Origin: Zygnema cylindricum
Taxonomy: Eukaryota; Streptophyta; Zygnematophyceae; Zygnematales; Zygnemataceae
Assembly (NCBI GenBank): GCA_037447655.1
Contig: JBBHKE010002691.1
Coordinates: 113,039 to 129,471 of the forward strand
Direction: 5' to 3'
Length of the DNA: 16,433 bases
Made by a program: the position numbers and the translations under genes. Numbering within the stretch: position 1 is the stretch's first letter; every line of letters starts with the position of its first letter. A model generated the notes under the pieces. The model was not told the DNA's origin. It saw nothing but the letters and a program-made list of their open reading frames with translations, and searched no databases. Below are positions 1 to 9,194 of the stretch, piece by piece.

Positions 1-91
1 TAGGTAAAACTTCAAAAATAAAAGCATGTGCAAAAAATAAACCATAAACCTGTAACGCAAATAAAAATACATAATCCTTCAAAGTTATAAC

Positions 92-507
92 TAGTGTTGT
101 GTGTCGGTAAATTCCCTATAGCAATAATTTTGATAAACGGTATAATCAGTTATCGAACAGCACGCGGACACTACAAATTTGTTACCGCCAATATATATGA
201 AAATATATGGTATTATTATAGGCTAGTACAGTATTATGCAATACATAGAGTATAGTATGTCACGACGCATATTACAATCTGGTTCATACTTAGAAGAGCG
301 GAAGTACGGAACTCTACTACAAATCAAGCAACATTTTCTGTACAAAAAAGTCGTACCAAAAATTTTCTTTTGGCATGTCGGACCAATATATCGGTAAAAA
401 ACAGCAGTAATTTCCTTACAGATACATCAATCCGATGTATCAATTACCAGTAAGTCAAAAAAGGTACATATACATAATCGGGAAGAGGCTACCAATACAC
501 AACACTA
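92..507. mobile_element. Non-autonomous hAT-type MITE with TIRs and 8-bp TSD
   Basis: The ends are near-perfect terminal inverted repeats: TAGTGTTGTGTGTCGGTA at the left and, read on the other strand from the right end, TAGTGTTGTGTATTGGTA. They are flanked by GTTATAAC (84-91) and GTTTTAAC (508-515), an 8-bp target duplication with one mismatch that fits the hAT target pattern nTnnnnAn. The 416-bp interior has no open frame of note, so the element must have been mobilised in trans. It lies in the last visible intron of HCF136. A truncated relative lies at 13412-13578. Boundaries, TIRs and TSD are seen directly; the hAT assignment is inferred from TSD length and end sequence. Confidence 0.8.
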
Positions 508-811
508 GTTTTAACCCTTTCGATAGGTTTGCAATTTCCTGTACAAATTCTTGATGTAACCCATTCTCCTTAAAAAACATAGAAAGTTTCCGACTCCCAC
601 CAAAAAATGAAACAAAAAAAAACCCACAAGTCCACTACCACCATCAACTCATTCACGCATGAAGGCCAAAAAATCCCGATATCATCCGAAAAACAGTCCC
701 CTAAATCACAAATTAGATAAGAAAAAAAAGATCAAACAAAGCCCCTTAATGACATTTAAAACCCCATGAAGTACAAAAAAAAAAGCAGAAATAGGAAGTA
801 CTAGCAATAGC

Positions 812-915
812 AAAACTAATACTAATATTAATACTGACACTGACACTGTATTAATACCAATACTAATACTTACACCAATACGTTATACTAATACTAACAC
901 TTACTGATACTTATA
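812..915. repeat. Degenerate ACTAAT/ACTGAC hexamer microsatellite
   Basis: About 100 bp are built from imperfect 6-bp units (ACTAAT, ACTGAC, ACCAAT, ACTAAC). It is an ordinary simple repeat inside HCF136 intron 7. In the sense strand of the gene it reads as ATTAGT units, so the apparent TACTAAC branch-point words lie on the wrong strand to act in splicing. Confidence 0.75.
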
Positions 916-1031
916 AAATGCTAGCACTAACAAACAAAAAGAAATAAGAAAGACGAAGACAAAAAAAGCAGAGAGTGGGGAGAGAAAGGGGTGGGGACAG
1001 AGGGCGGTAGGGAGAGGAAAGAGAAACTCAC

Positions 1032-1147
1032 TTCACAGTGTACAAATTAGCAGCAAGATTATCCGCCACCTTGTCTCGAACCCAAGTTTTTCCTCCGTCA
1101 ATCGTTTTCAACAACACTCCACTCCCTCCAGCAGCCCAAGCCTCGTC
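1032..1147 (-). CDS. HCF136: HCF136 exon 7, last one in the window
   Basis: 116 nt. After the acceptor TTTTCAG it encodes [15 protein letters not shown], the Asp-box turn [10 protein letters not shown], and [11 protein letters not shown], ending in two bases of a Lys codon at AA|GTGAGT. The family has about 20 more residues (final propeller strand); they are not in this window. Confidence 0.93.
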
Positions 1148-4100
1148 CTGAAAATTGAACATCAACATTTAAAACACACAATCAAAACCTAAGGTAATAT
1201 AACATTAACCATTAAAACCGGAAATTCTGAGACACGTTTTCTTCACAATTTCAACAAAGTTTTGACTACCTCTCATAGCCCAAGCCTCAGCAGAAAATCT
1301 AAATTAGAAAAATTTACATAAACAATTGAAACGTAAAGTAATAAAGCATAAACAATTGAAACATGAAATAAAAAAAATTAACTGCATCTCCAGGCTACCT
1401 TTAAGTATTCTATGTCATAGTAAAGTGTTGAAAAGGTTTTCTTCAGATTGATTCAGAATTTTCTTTGAGAGCCTTCAAGATTTGCTTTCAAGTTATTTAA
1501 GACTTGAAAACTATTAAGTTTTGAAGTTTATTTGGGTGTTTCCAGACAATTCTTAGGGAATTTTCTCAAGGATAATGTCCTTCCAGAAGCCATTTTTGAC
1601 CAAAACCAAATACGGCTTGAGAATTGGCTGAATTTTTTTCAGCAAAATTTAGATGTTAAAAGTGGTTAGTTTTTTTCTGGGGAACTTTTAAATTTAAGAT
1701 CGATTAGATTTTCTTCAAGAATTGGTCAGATTTTTTTTCAAGATAGTATTTTGAATTTGGGACTGGTTATGGTTTTTCAGTATTTTCTTTGAGGTTCTAT
1801 TTCAGAGATTATTCTCTCAAAAAAAAACAGTAATATTTTTAGCATTTTCTTTAGCATTTATTTGGGGTTTTCGGAATCCCAAAATTCTACTAACTTCAAC
1901 CATTAAACAATGCCAAAAAATTTCCTAATTTTTTTCTGAAGATATTCCCATGTGTTTTAAATAAGTTTTAGTGTGAATGCCTTTTTGGGTTCCAAAGTTT
2001 CCTAGAAGTACAAAAACCTTAAGAACAAACGGAGATAACTTTGAGAGTTGAACATGAAAACTAAAATACAAAAAATGCTTAAATAAAAGAATGCTTTGCT
2101 TTAAAGACGTTTTCATCTACCATAAGCAGCATCTTTTTGCCACCAGACACCCCACAGAAATACTGACTAACCAAATCCAGAGCTCCCTCAGTTTGAATTT
2201 CTCTCCGTTTCCAAATTATTATTAAGCAGAAAAAAATTGACAAAATAGACTAAGTTATAACAACATAAAAAAAACATTTTCAATCATAGTATGAAACCGA
2301 CCTGTGACTCATATCTCAGAAAGGTAAAACAGAAACAGAAAATATTATGTTTTACCATAACATAAAACCTACCTACGATCTTTTACAGAAGAATAATAAA
2401 AAAACATTTTTTAATCATAATGTAATCTTCCTGTGATCTGTCTCCCATGTTTTTTCAACCATCAATTTTCAGAATAGTAGCCATTATGGCAATGAGAAGG
2501 TGCAAAAAAAGCAAAATAAGAAAACTGGAAATAGTACTATGCCTACCTGTGATCTGTATCCCACGTCAAGGATTCCAAATCCTCGGCTCGAGATTCGAAC
2601 TTCATCGAAGTCTTCAGAAACCTGAAAATATTCACAATTTCACTAATAATCAGAGTCGTAAAAAGAAATAACTGCTGACCAAACCACCGATAAAAAAAAA
2701 ATGACATAAAGAGAGAAAAAACATGCACAAAAAAAGAAAACCACTGCCTGAAAAGGGGGAGAAAAAACCACAAAACAAAGGAAAACTCACAGGATTCATA
2801 AATAAATACTATTGAATCTTTTTACAAATGTGATCACAAGATAAAATTGAACATGTATTAAATTCTGACATAAACTAAACAAATTTTATTAGAACTGTTA
2901 GAAATTTACGTGGCGATTCCAAAGATAAATGACAATTCGTTACACTGTGAGGACTGAGCACTGAAGCTGAAAATGATTTTGTCAAATCAAATCTATCTTT
3001 CCATTAGAAACTGAAAATCTGTGTTCGTGGGAAAAAAAGTGTGTAGAAATAAAAACGTTTTACTGCAATTAAAAAGAGAAAAAGATGTTAAAAAAAAAAT
3101 CGTTGATAAGAAAAAAAATGAACACAAAAAAAAATGAAAAAATGTTTTTTACCCCAGTCCCTCTCCCGAGGAAAAGGCCTCCTCCCCGAACCAGAAGCCA
3201 TAATCCTCCGTCTCCTCTCCACCCCATATTTTGAATCCGACGAGCACTTTGTCTATTGTGGGGCTGCCAGTATGCCTGCAATATGGAAAGATGTTGAGAA
3301 AAAACACATTTACAAATCATTTAAAAAACATTGACAAAACACTAGCAAAGTTTTGCAAAACAGTTAGAATTAATCTTACAAAACGTTTACAAACCATTTA
3401 CAAAAGACTAACAAAACACTTGCAAAAGTCTCGCAAACACTTAAAAAAAAACGCTTAGCACTTAAACACGTAGGAAACACTAAAAAAACTCTTGAAAACA
3501 CCTAAAAAATACTTAAAAAACACTTGAACACTTCACAAGACTTTCAAAACACCTGCAAAGAACTTACAACCTAATCAGGATTTACCAAAAGTTTAACTCA
3601 TTTCTGGGAATTAGGTTTATAGACATTTCATGATGGTAAGTATAAAATTGACATTCCCAAAGGATTAGCCTTCCGGGTTTTTCACAAGATTCACATTCAA
3701 AACATTTTTACATCAGACTTCTAGGCTTTCCAAAAATTCGGGGTTTTAGGCTTTCATGGGGTACAAGATTTTTCTACAGGTTTTCAAGAGATTCTCTGCG
3801 GTATACTACGTTTTTAATTAGGATTAGGCTTTCACACTGAATAACAACGCTTTTACTCGGAAAAAGGTTTTTTGGGGTATATTCCAGTACTTAAAAGAAA
3901 AAAAAAAAAAAAAAGAGTTTTCTGGAATTTTTTGGTGGGTTTAGCCATTGTTATTGGGCAGCTTTGACAATCTTCATAACTTCTTCGGAATGTAAAAAGT
4001 AATTTAATATGTGGCGGTAAATATGATAAGTGAAAAGTCCTATACAAAATTACACTTTCATATTACATATTTCAACTTCAACCAGTCACATTCAGTTATT

Positions 4101-7100
4101 CAAACGATGGGAACAAAAAAAGAATTTGGTTGCGATTGGTAAGAATTTCCTATGAACTGAACTGAAATGAAACGGTTTGAAAATGTTGAGAGTTTCTGTC
4201 ACCTCCCGTTTTTACCTACTAAGGTTATCACTATTAGTGTTATCCACACTATTTAAGGGAGAATATACATTTACTGATTATAGCCAGTCATAAGGAGAAA
4301 CAAAGCAAAATCTATCCAGCACTTGACATGAATTAGTCCAAGGCAGACCTCCTTCAAAAGAATTGAATGAAAACACAATCGCATTTGTTGTTTTCAATGT
4401 GTTCCTTGATAACTTGAGCAAAAACTTGCTGACACAACCAACATTAACAAGCGATTACAGTATAAGAACAACTTATGGTTTTCCTTGAAATTTATGACTT
4501 TAGGTGTGGTGGAACATATCAAATTCTCTCTCAAAACAACAGAAACAGGCAGCCCTAGTAGTACAATGGCACTTGCCCAAATTGTTAAACATTTTCAAGT
4601 CACTAGAATGTCTTTAACTATTTTCAACTGTTGCATTTAATTTTTTAACGCAGCAATCAAAAGTGAAACCATCGCTTTTCAAGTGCTTACCTCCAATGAA
4701 AATCCAGCATTTGAACATAAAGTTAAATGAATTCAACTGCCCAAAAAATGTTGACACTAGAAATGATGGACGGCATAGTAATAGCAGAAAATATGGTTGG
4801 AACATAAAAGAAATGAAAAGAATACTGGGAAAGAATGTGGGAAAGATTAATGGATGATTTTGTTCCTCCATACCTGACCAGGTTCCCATGTAAGATAAAA
4901 GTTTCCTCGACTGGAAACAGCAACATAGTCTCCGTCAGGAGAGCGGTTCACAGTGTTGAAATTTCCAGTATAATAACTCGCTCCACTGATTCCACTAGAT
5001 ACAGTCCTGAAATTCAAAAAGACAAAATAGAAAAAACATCTGTATGTGAACCTACTGTTGTATACGATCCACTAAAAAAGTTTAAGACACTTCTGTACTG
5101 TATTCAGAAAAAATATTTCTCATTCATGAAAATGGATATCAAAGTTTAGCTAGCATAAGGGAAACAATCCATATAAAGCTCATCTAATGGACTTAGTATC
5201 AAAATAAAAATTGACTGCTTCATGGTTTCAATGGAAGAAAGCCATAGATATATATAAAAAAAAAAACAAATTCTAAGTTTACAGCTTAAATCCAGTCCAG
5301 AGTACAATTGCATTTCCCGGAGTCCAACATTCCGCAAAAGTTAACAAAAACAAGCTACTTTCCATAATTAAAATTAGGGAAAAGGTAGCAGACTTTTTTA
5401 ACAAAAAAAAATCCTCTCCGCTCCCCTCTCCCTCTCCCCTCTCCCTCTCCCTCGCTCTCTCCCTCATCCCCCCTCCCTCGCACCCTCTTCCTCTCCCTCT
5501 GTTTACAGAAAGAACCTCTTTACCATTCCCCCTGCCTCTCCCTTTCCCTCTGTTCTCCCTTTCCCTCCCTCCCCCCCCCTCTCTTCATCTCCCTTTTTCA
5601 ACAGGAAATACACACCTATTGAGAGTTGCCGACACAGTTTCCTCAACAGCTGCCCTCCAGTTATACCCAGAATTGGACGTCACATAGATCGCCCCTTCAT
5701 CAGTTACCATTTCCGCGTTTTTCTCACCGTTTGCTTTTACCAACAACTGCAAGAGTGAAAAAAAAAAAAAAAAAACCCGCAACAGAACCCAAGATATGAA
5801 TTAAAATGTGGAACTAAAATGTGAAGTGCCTTAATGATTTTGTTACAGCTTCCAAAAATCAGGAAGTCCATTGTGAGACAGCAGAAGGACATGAAAACAC
5901 CCCAACCACGCAATTGAACCGACCAACATTCTTAGAACAGAATTTAATAAAAAATTAGAAACAAGTAACACCATATTTGTGTATGTACAGTAGACAGAAC
6001 AAAAATAAGCCTCCTTTGATTGCAAACAAACTTTTACACCAAACTCAACATCAAAATTGCATTAGTTGTTACAAGTTCCTGCATGTCAATACAAATGACA
6101 TTTTGACAAGACACAGCGTGATTTTAGTAAAATCTGTGAAAAATGTGTCTGGATAAGAGTTCGTCATTTCATTTAAAATTGCCTTTCGGATAAGACAATG
6201 CTATCTGATTAAGAACACATCATCTAAAAAGAACCTTCAACTGACTAAAGATACATCATCTGGATAGGAGAAGTCATCCAAATAGGAATGAATTACTAAA
6301 ATAAAAAAAATGTCGTTTGGATTAAAAGTGTCATCCAAAAAAAAAACATGCTACCAGAATAAAACATGTTAATTTACAGAACTAATACTGGTAAAGAGAA
6401 ATCAACAAAATCAATAAAGCGAGCAACAACATTGATAACAAAACAATAAGATTACCGGAGTCCCTGGAAGTCGAGAACTGAGAGGAATTCGTTCCCAACT
6501 CTCTCCTCCATTGAATGTGTGTAGAAGAATTGCCGGTTTTCCAACAATCCAGCCTTCATTTCCCGAGAAACTGATGGAATTGAAACGGTAATTGAAATCT
6601 TCGTCCTGGGCTGAGGGAATCTCTTTTGACTGCCATGACTTGCCACCGTCCTTGGTCTCCAAGAGAGTCTGTCTAGTTCCCAAAAGGAAACCTGAAATAC
6701 AAAACAAAAAAGATACGGTGTCACAATTCACGTTCAAATTGCAAATCATAGAAAAAAAATGCTAAAAAAAAATGAAGAAAAAAGAAGGTAAATGTTCCCA
6801 GAGTTCAGCTACACAGAAATTATTCACAGTAATTCATGACATGTTTCTAAACAGAGTCAGTTTATCTATATTTACTCAGTTCACATTCTACTCAATCAAC
6901 ATTTCACCTAGTTCATGACTTCGCTTGTTCACGGATAACAGCGGAAAAAAAGTGACATGCAGTGGGATTTTAGAGTTGAATTCCTAAATGGCCTGAACTT
7001 TCTTCTGCAAAAACAACAGAATCTGAAACCGGCAAATAGTGACTGATTCCTCAAAAAAAAAACAGCAATGCTTTACTTTAACAACATTCAAAACAGCAAA

Positions 7101-7777
7101 CTTATTGCATACTTTACCGCTTATTTTAGAATAAACTAGACCTTTATTCACATAATGATATAAATATCACAGCTAACTCATCAAGAAGGCCAGTGCTTCA
7201 GCTTAAAACCATCACTTAACATATACAAGCTTTCTCACTTCTTCAAATGCTAATCTAACAAGCACAAGAATATCTTATAACCTCAATAATACAGAAATCA
7301 CCTACGGCTTTAACAAATACAAAAATCACTTGTAACCTAACGAGTAAAAAATAACAACTTACCATGTGAAGGATCATTTGGTACAAATGCAATGTCCAGA
7401 AGCACTACTCCAGGGTCAATAGGGAGAGGAACTTTCTCCCATTCTGAAATTCCTTGCTCAGCAATGGCAGGCTCAATAATAGTGGAAGAAGCCGACAAAC
7501 CGAAGGACAAAGCACCTCCAGCCAACAGGATGTCTCTCCTGCTCAATGAATCAGATGCTGCCACCTCATTACCATCAGCATTGCGTGACACGCAGACAGC
7601 TTCCCGTCCTTGCTTAGAAACTTTTGACACATTTTTGTGATTCAAAGCTCCAAAGCGCACTTTAGGGCTTTCGGTTCCCTGTCGAAATCCCTGAAATGTT
7701 TGGACTTTCGGAGAAGATGATTTTGTTGAGAGTGAGTTGGTAAACAGGTGAGTTTGGTAAGCTTGAAGGGCAGCCAT
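1032..7777 (-). CDS. HCF136: Photosystem II stability/assembly factor HCF136 (Ycf48 family), 7 exons, 3' end missing
   Basis: This is the lumenal factor needed for early photosystem II reaction-centre assembly, the plant counterpart of cyanobacterial Ycf48, which binds precursor D1. Exons on the minus strand: 7777-7363, 6691-6456, 5746-5616, 5006-4874, 3275-3153, 2621-2547, 1147-1032. All joins are GT-AG with matching phases (1,0,2,0,0,0,2), giving about 410 residues against roughly 400 for the whole Arabidopsis protein. Residues 1-79 are transit-peptide-like (Ser/Lys/Thr-rich). RR at 80-81, a hydrophobic stretch and A-I-A at 104-106 form a Tat-type lumenal signal with a thylakoid processing site. 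The mature part carries the SEWEKV start, Asp-box-like motifs KDGGKSW, NGGESW and IDGGKTW, and [13 protein letters not shown]. The start is the ATG at 7777 in a GCCATGGC context; the frame is open further up but only through GTG. The C-terminal ~20 codons lie beyond base 1. Identity is firm, from family knowledge of the sequence. Confidence 0.96.
1148..2546 (-). other. HCF136 intron 6, with decayed exon-end copies
   Basis: A 1.4-kb intron without other genes. At 1277-1288 it repeats the first coding bases of exon 7 (AGCCCAAGCCTC on the plus strand). At about 2302, 2373 and 2431 it repeats the 3' end and donor of exon 6. Between about 1400 and 1900 it is T-rich with loose repeats of TTTTCTTCAAGA-like words. 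Confidence 0.7.
2299..2449 (-). repeat. Decayed tandem copies of exon 6 3' end plus donor
   Basis: The true junction reads GATACAGATCACAG|GTAGGC in gene sense. Copies read GAGACAGATCACAG|GAAG (boundary 2431), AAAGATCGTAG|GTAGG (2373) and ATATGAGTCACAG|GTCGG (2302). The copies at 2431 and 2302 also share the flank ACATTTT(T/C)AATCATA, giving a unit of about 116-129 bp. I infer local tandem duplication followed by decay. Confidence 0.65.
2547..2621 (-). CDS. HCF136: HCF136 exon 6 (75 nt)
   Basis: 25 codons, phase 0 at both ends: [20 protein letters not shown] and then GYRSQ. The acceptor is TTTTCAG|GTT and the donor is CACAG|GTAGGC. This exon is too short to be found by ORF length but matches the family exactly in order. 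Decayed copies of its 3' end and donor lie downstream in the intron, with boundaries at about 2431, 2373 and 2302. Confidence 0.93.
2622..3152 (-). other. HCF136 intron 5
   Basis: About 530 bp, A-rich on the plus strand, with homopolymer runs. No gene, structured repeat or mobile element recognised. Confidence 0.6.
3153..3275 (-). CDS. HCF136: HCF136 exon 5
   Basis: 123 nt, exactly 41 codons between phase-0 introns. It encodes [20 protein letters not shown] followed by a Gly-rich strand [16 protein letters not shown]. The acceptor is ATTGCAG|GCA and the donor is GGG|GTAAAA. The Arg-rich patch is a hallmark of the HCF136/Ycf48 family. Confidence 0.95.
3276..4873 (-). other. HCF136 intron 4
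   Basis: The longest complete intron of the gene, about 1.6 kb. Its 3' end in gene sense, 3300-3560, is a degenerate short tandem repeat. The middle (about 3660-3850) has loose TTAGGCTTTC repeats. The rest is AT-rich and no coding or RNA gene was recognised. Confidence 0.6.
3300..3560. repeat. Degenerate ~10-12 bp tandem repeat (ACAAAACACTT-like)
   Basis: About 260 bp are made of variants of ACAAAACACTT, TACAAAC and AAAACACTTG in head-to-tail order, with drifting period. It sits upstream of the exon 5 acceptor, where in gene sense it is a T/G-rich tract that may contribute to the polypyrimidine region. Confidence 0.65.
4874..5006 (-). CDS. HCF136: HCF136 exon 4
   Basis: 133 nt. It starts after TTTCAG, completes Arg, and encodes [16 protein letters not shown], then [16 protein letters not shown] and LTWEPGQ. 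The donor is CAG|GTATGG, phase 0. No disruption is seen. Confidence 0.94.
5007..5615 (-). other. HCF136 intron 3
   Basis: The plus strand at 5411-5600 is almost pure C/T, so in gene sense the intron has a long GA-rich tract starting close behind the donor at 5615. The rest is AT-rich and holds no recognised gene. Confidence 0.65.
5411..5600. repeat. CT-rich (GA-rich in gene sense) low-complexity tract
   Basis: Nearly 190 bp of CCCTCT/CCTCCC variants with one short break around 5501-5525. It produces spurious open frames on both strands. It is the HCF136 counterpart of the tracts flanking the M16 exons. Confidence 0.8.
5616..5746 (-). CDS. HCF136: HCF136 exon 3
   Basis: 131 nt. The acceptor CTTGCAG|TTG opens [18 protein letters not shown], followed by [12 protein letters not shown] and ETVSATLN, which are strongly conserved in the family. 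The donor AATAG|GTGTGT leaves two bases of an Arg codon. Confidence 0.95.
5747..6455 (-). other. HCF136 intron 2
   Basis: About 700 bp with a poly-A run near 5760-5775, which is the sense-strand T tract just before the exon 3 acceptor, and a degenerate tandem repeat at 6145-6345. No gene recognised. Confidence 0.6.
6145..6345. repeat. Degenerate ~30-35 bp tandem repeat (GTCATCTGGATAAGA-like)
   Basis: Recurring words TCTGGATAAGAG, TTTCGGATAAGAC, TCTGATTAAGAAC, TCTGGATAGGAG and TTTGGATTAAAAG alternate with CATCATCT or GTCATCC. I count at least five units at irregular spacing. Origin is probably intron tandem duplication. Confidence 0.6.
6456..6691 (-). CDS. HCF136: HCF136 exon 2: first propeller blades
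   Basis: 236 nt. The acceptor TTTCAG|GT completes Gly and continues [16 protein letters not shown]. It carries two Asp-box-like turns (KDGGKSW, FNGGESW) typical of Ycf48 propellers, and ends LSSRLPGTP at the donor CCG|GTAATC, phase 0. Confidence 0.95.
6692..7362 (-). other. HCF136 intron 1
   Basis: About 670 bp, AT-rich. Around 6800-6930 loose repeats of TTCATGAC and CTCAGTTCACA occur. No RNA gene, coding exon or transposon end was recognised. Confidence 0.55.
7363..7777 (-). CDS. HCF136: HCF136 exon 1: start, transit peptide, Tat signal, start of mature protein
   Basis: 415 nt starting at ATG 7777. It encodes the bipartite targeting region and the first mature residues ([18 protein letters not shown], then FVPNDPSHG). 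The donor is CATG|GTAAGT, leaving one base of a Gly codon. The targeting region is longer than in Arabidopsis, which accounts for much of the longer overall length. Confidence 0.95.
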
Positions 7778-8367
7778 GGCTACTACAAAACTCCCGGGCA
7801 CTGTCACTAACTCCCTTTACTGAAGTTAATCTTCAAAATCGGTAACTTAGCTTGTAATAATTTTAACCTGAAGTCAATTCCCTGGCGCAACCGTAGTTAC
7901 TTGACAAGTACATGTTCTTTGTCTGCAAGTACAGAAAAAAAGACTCTCATTCGTCGAAACGTTTCAGGCGCGTGTGATACGACACTTTAAATGGCTAATC
8001 TCATGGAAAGTTATGATCCGACGGGTTGTAATGTGCCACGTAATAGAGCTGAATAAAAGAATATGCGAGCGATCTGGGAAAGATGCACGGGAGAACTTGA
8101 TTAATTATTGGACTAAATTTCCGCACATCTGTAAAGTTGCGAGAATGGAAGATTGCAATTTGCACGTGTGAAATATTGTAACGTGGCGGTTCGGGAGCCA
8201 GTCGCAGGTGTCGCTCCCATCCACAAGGGCAGGGGAAGGCAACCTTCTAGAAATGTTTCGTTCACGCCTTCTCAGGGCAAGCTATATGTTAATAACTAAA
8301 TACCCATTTAGCCCCTATATAAATTATATAGAAAAATAAATTTAAACTTTTAAAGCATTGTCATCAT
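7778..8367. promoter_or_regulatory. Upstream region of HCF136 (5' UTR and promoter, unresolved)
   Basis: This 590-bp stretch separates the HCF136 start codon from the first tRNA-like sequence. A CACGTG G-box core at 8163-8168 and ACGT cores near 8038 are the kind of sites often present in light-responsive plant promoters. No clear TATA box at a fixed distance from ATG 7777 was found, so the transcription start is unknown. AT-rich sequence with TATATAAA at about 8318-8325 lies just upstream of the tRNA-like copy instead. Promoter function is inferred only from position. Confidence 0.4.
8163..8168. promoter_or_regulatory. G-box core CACGTG
   Basis: A perfect palindromic CACGTG about 390 bp upstream of the HCF136 ATG. 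Light-regulated photosynthesis genes often carry this element, but a hexamer occurs by chance often enough that function is not shown. Confidence 0.3.
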
Positions 8368-8437
8368 GTGCCAGTGGTCTAGTGGTAGAATAGTACACTG
8401 TCACGGTACAGACCCGGGTTCGATTCCCGGCTTATAA
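8368..8437 (+). pseudogene. tRNA-Gly(GCC)-type sequence with GTC anticodon and broken acceptor stem
   Basis: The body follows plant tRNA-Gly(GCC): A box TGGTCTAGTGG, D-loop AGTGGTAGA, and a perfect T arm CCGGG-TTCGATT-CCCGG containing the B box. Two changes damage it. The anticodon loop is CTGTCAC, so positions 8400-8402 read GTC (an Asp anticodon) on a Gly body, with one mismatch at the top of the stem. The 3' acceptor strand is CTTATAA instead of CTGGCAC, leaving only three or four pairs with GTGCCAG. A T4 run follows at 8439-8442 and could end Pol III transcription. It could still be transcribed, but it is unlikely to make a charged tRNA. Confidence 0.75.
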
Positions 8438-8440
8438 GTT

Positions 8441-9148
8441 TTGCGTTTTGCATGTTGCTGGAGAGTTGTAAAAGTTAGAAACGGATCAACAATTTACTGG
8501 ATCGTTGAAGGTTGTAAAGGTTTGCACTTGTTACAGCGTCTAGTGTTGCAGCCATAATCCCTTTGAAACATTGAACTGGGTCAAGTTAATGAACGTAAAG
8601 ACTTCAACTTTCGTTCTTCAAACAGTCAGACTAAATAGAGTTCAGATGAAGGAGCAATAGTTTCCAAAGGCGTGCCCATTTTTTGTGTTGGTTTGCATTT
8701 TCCTTGCTAGTTCTTATTAAATTTTACAGAAATTATTTTGTTCTTTAAAAATCAATGTGGTGAACAATCTTGGTACAACGTGGCAAGGAGAAAAGGTGCA
8801 TTTGGAAGACTTATGGCCCTCAAAACTACATTGCACATTGCTATTAGCGCTACTAATTTTTGAGGCAGCAAAATTTCGTTCACTCACTATCCATTTTTCC
8901 TATTCTTAATTGTGATGTATCGATGGGAAGGTCAACACATAAGCGCTTACATCAAAAAATAACCCCAACGGTAAGACATAAAACTGCACAATGCGTAACA
9001 CCAATAGCGATAGGCAGTGTAGTTTAGCAAAGCAAGGTGTTTGGATGCTTAAAGGACAAAGGAGGCTGCATTAGGCTAAGAATGAGAGATGGTGGTAAAA
9101 GAATTGTTATCAATGAGTTATTTTAACTTTAAAGACTGACGTCATCTC
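8441..9148. other. Intergenic, no gene; possible foldback element
   Basis: About 700 bp without a recognisable gene. The ends at 8822-8854 and 8994-9025 are imperfect inverted repeats (about 24 of 32 positions match, starting AAACTACA(C/T)TGC), suggesting an old foldback element of about 200 bp. I see no target duplication. A TGACGTCA palindrome at 9137-9144 lies just upstream of the second tRNA-like copy. Confidence 0.4.
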
Positions 9149-9194
9149 GTGCCAGTGGTCTAGTGGTAGAGTAGTACCCTTCCACGATATAGAC
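9149..9194 (+). pseudogene. 5' part of interrupted tRNA-Gly-type gene (anticodon TCC)
   Basis: From the 5' acceptor strand GTGCCAG through A box, D arm and the anticodon loop CTTCCAC (TCC at 9181-9183) to the variable region, where an 8-bp target site ATATAGAC (9187-9194) is cut by a transposon. The 25 bp upstream resemble those of the 8368 copy (AACTTTAAAG, then GTCATC, then GTGCCAG), so the two arose by local duplication that included flanking DNA. The anticodon stem has mismatches in its 3' strand (GATAT). Confidence 0.8.

Larger units (their letters stand above)
1..1031 (-). other. HCF136 intron 7 (partial)
   Basis: This intron follows the exon 7 donor (AA|GTGAGT on the minus strand at 1031-1030). 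It contains the MITE at 92-507, a degenerate ACTAAT microsatellite at about 812-915 and a G/A-rich tract at about 950-1025, which is pyrimidine-rich in the sense of the gene. I searched it for the expected C-terminal exon of HCF136 (a Gly-rich stretch ending the propeller, about 20 residues) and found none, so the intron continues beyond the left edge. Confidence 0.6.

Noticed and set aside
1-91. Last exon of HCF136
   Set aside because: No frame on the minus strand encodes the expected Gly-rich C-terminus; it must lie beyond the window.
812-915. CRISPR-like or branch-point array (TACTAAC words)
   Set aside because: A 6-bp microsatellite without spacers, and the branch-point-like words lie on the antisense strand of the host gene.
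7778-7807. Upstream extension of the HCF136 frame to a GTG at 7807
   Set aside because: Nuclear plant genes start at ATG in nearly all cases, and ATG 7777 has a good context and begins MAALQ like relatives.
8245-8252. TTCTAGAA as a heat-shock element
   Set aside because: Only one inverted pair; the next TTC is at the wrong spacing.
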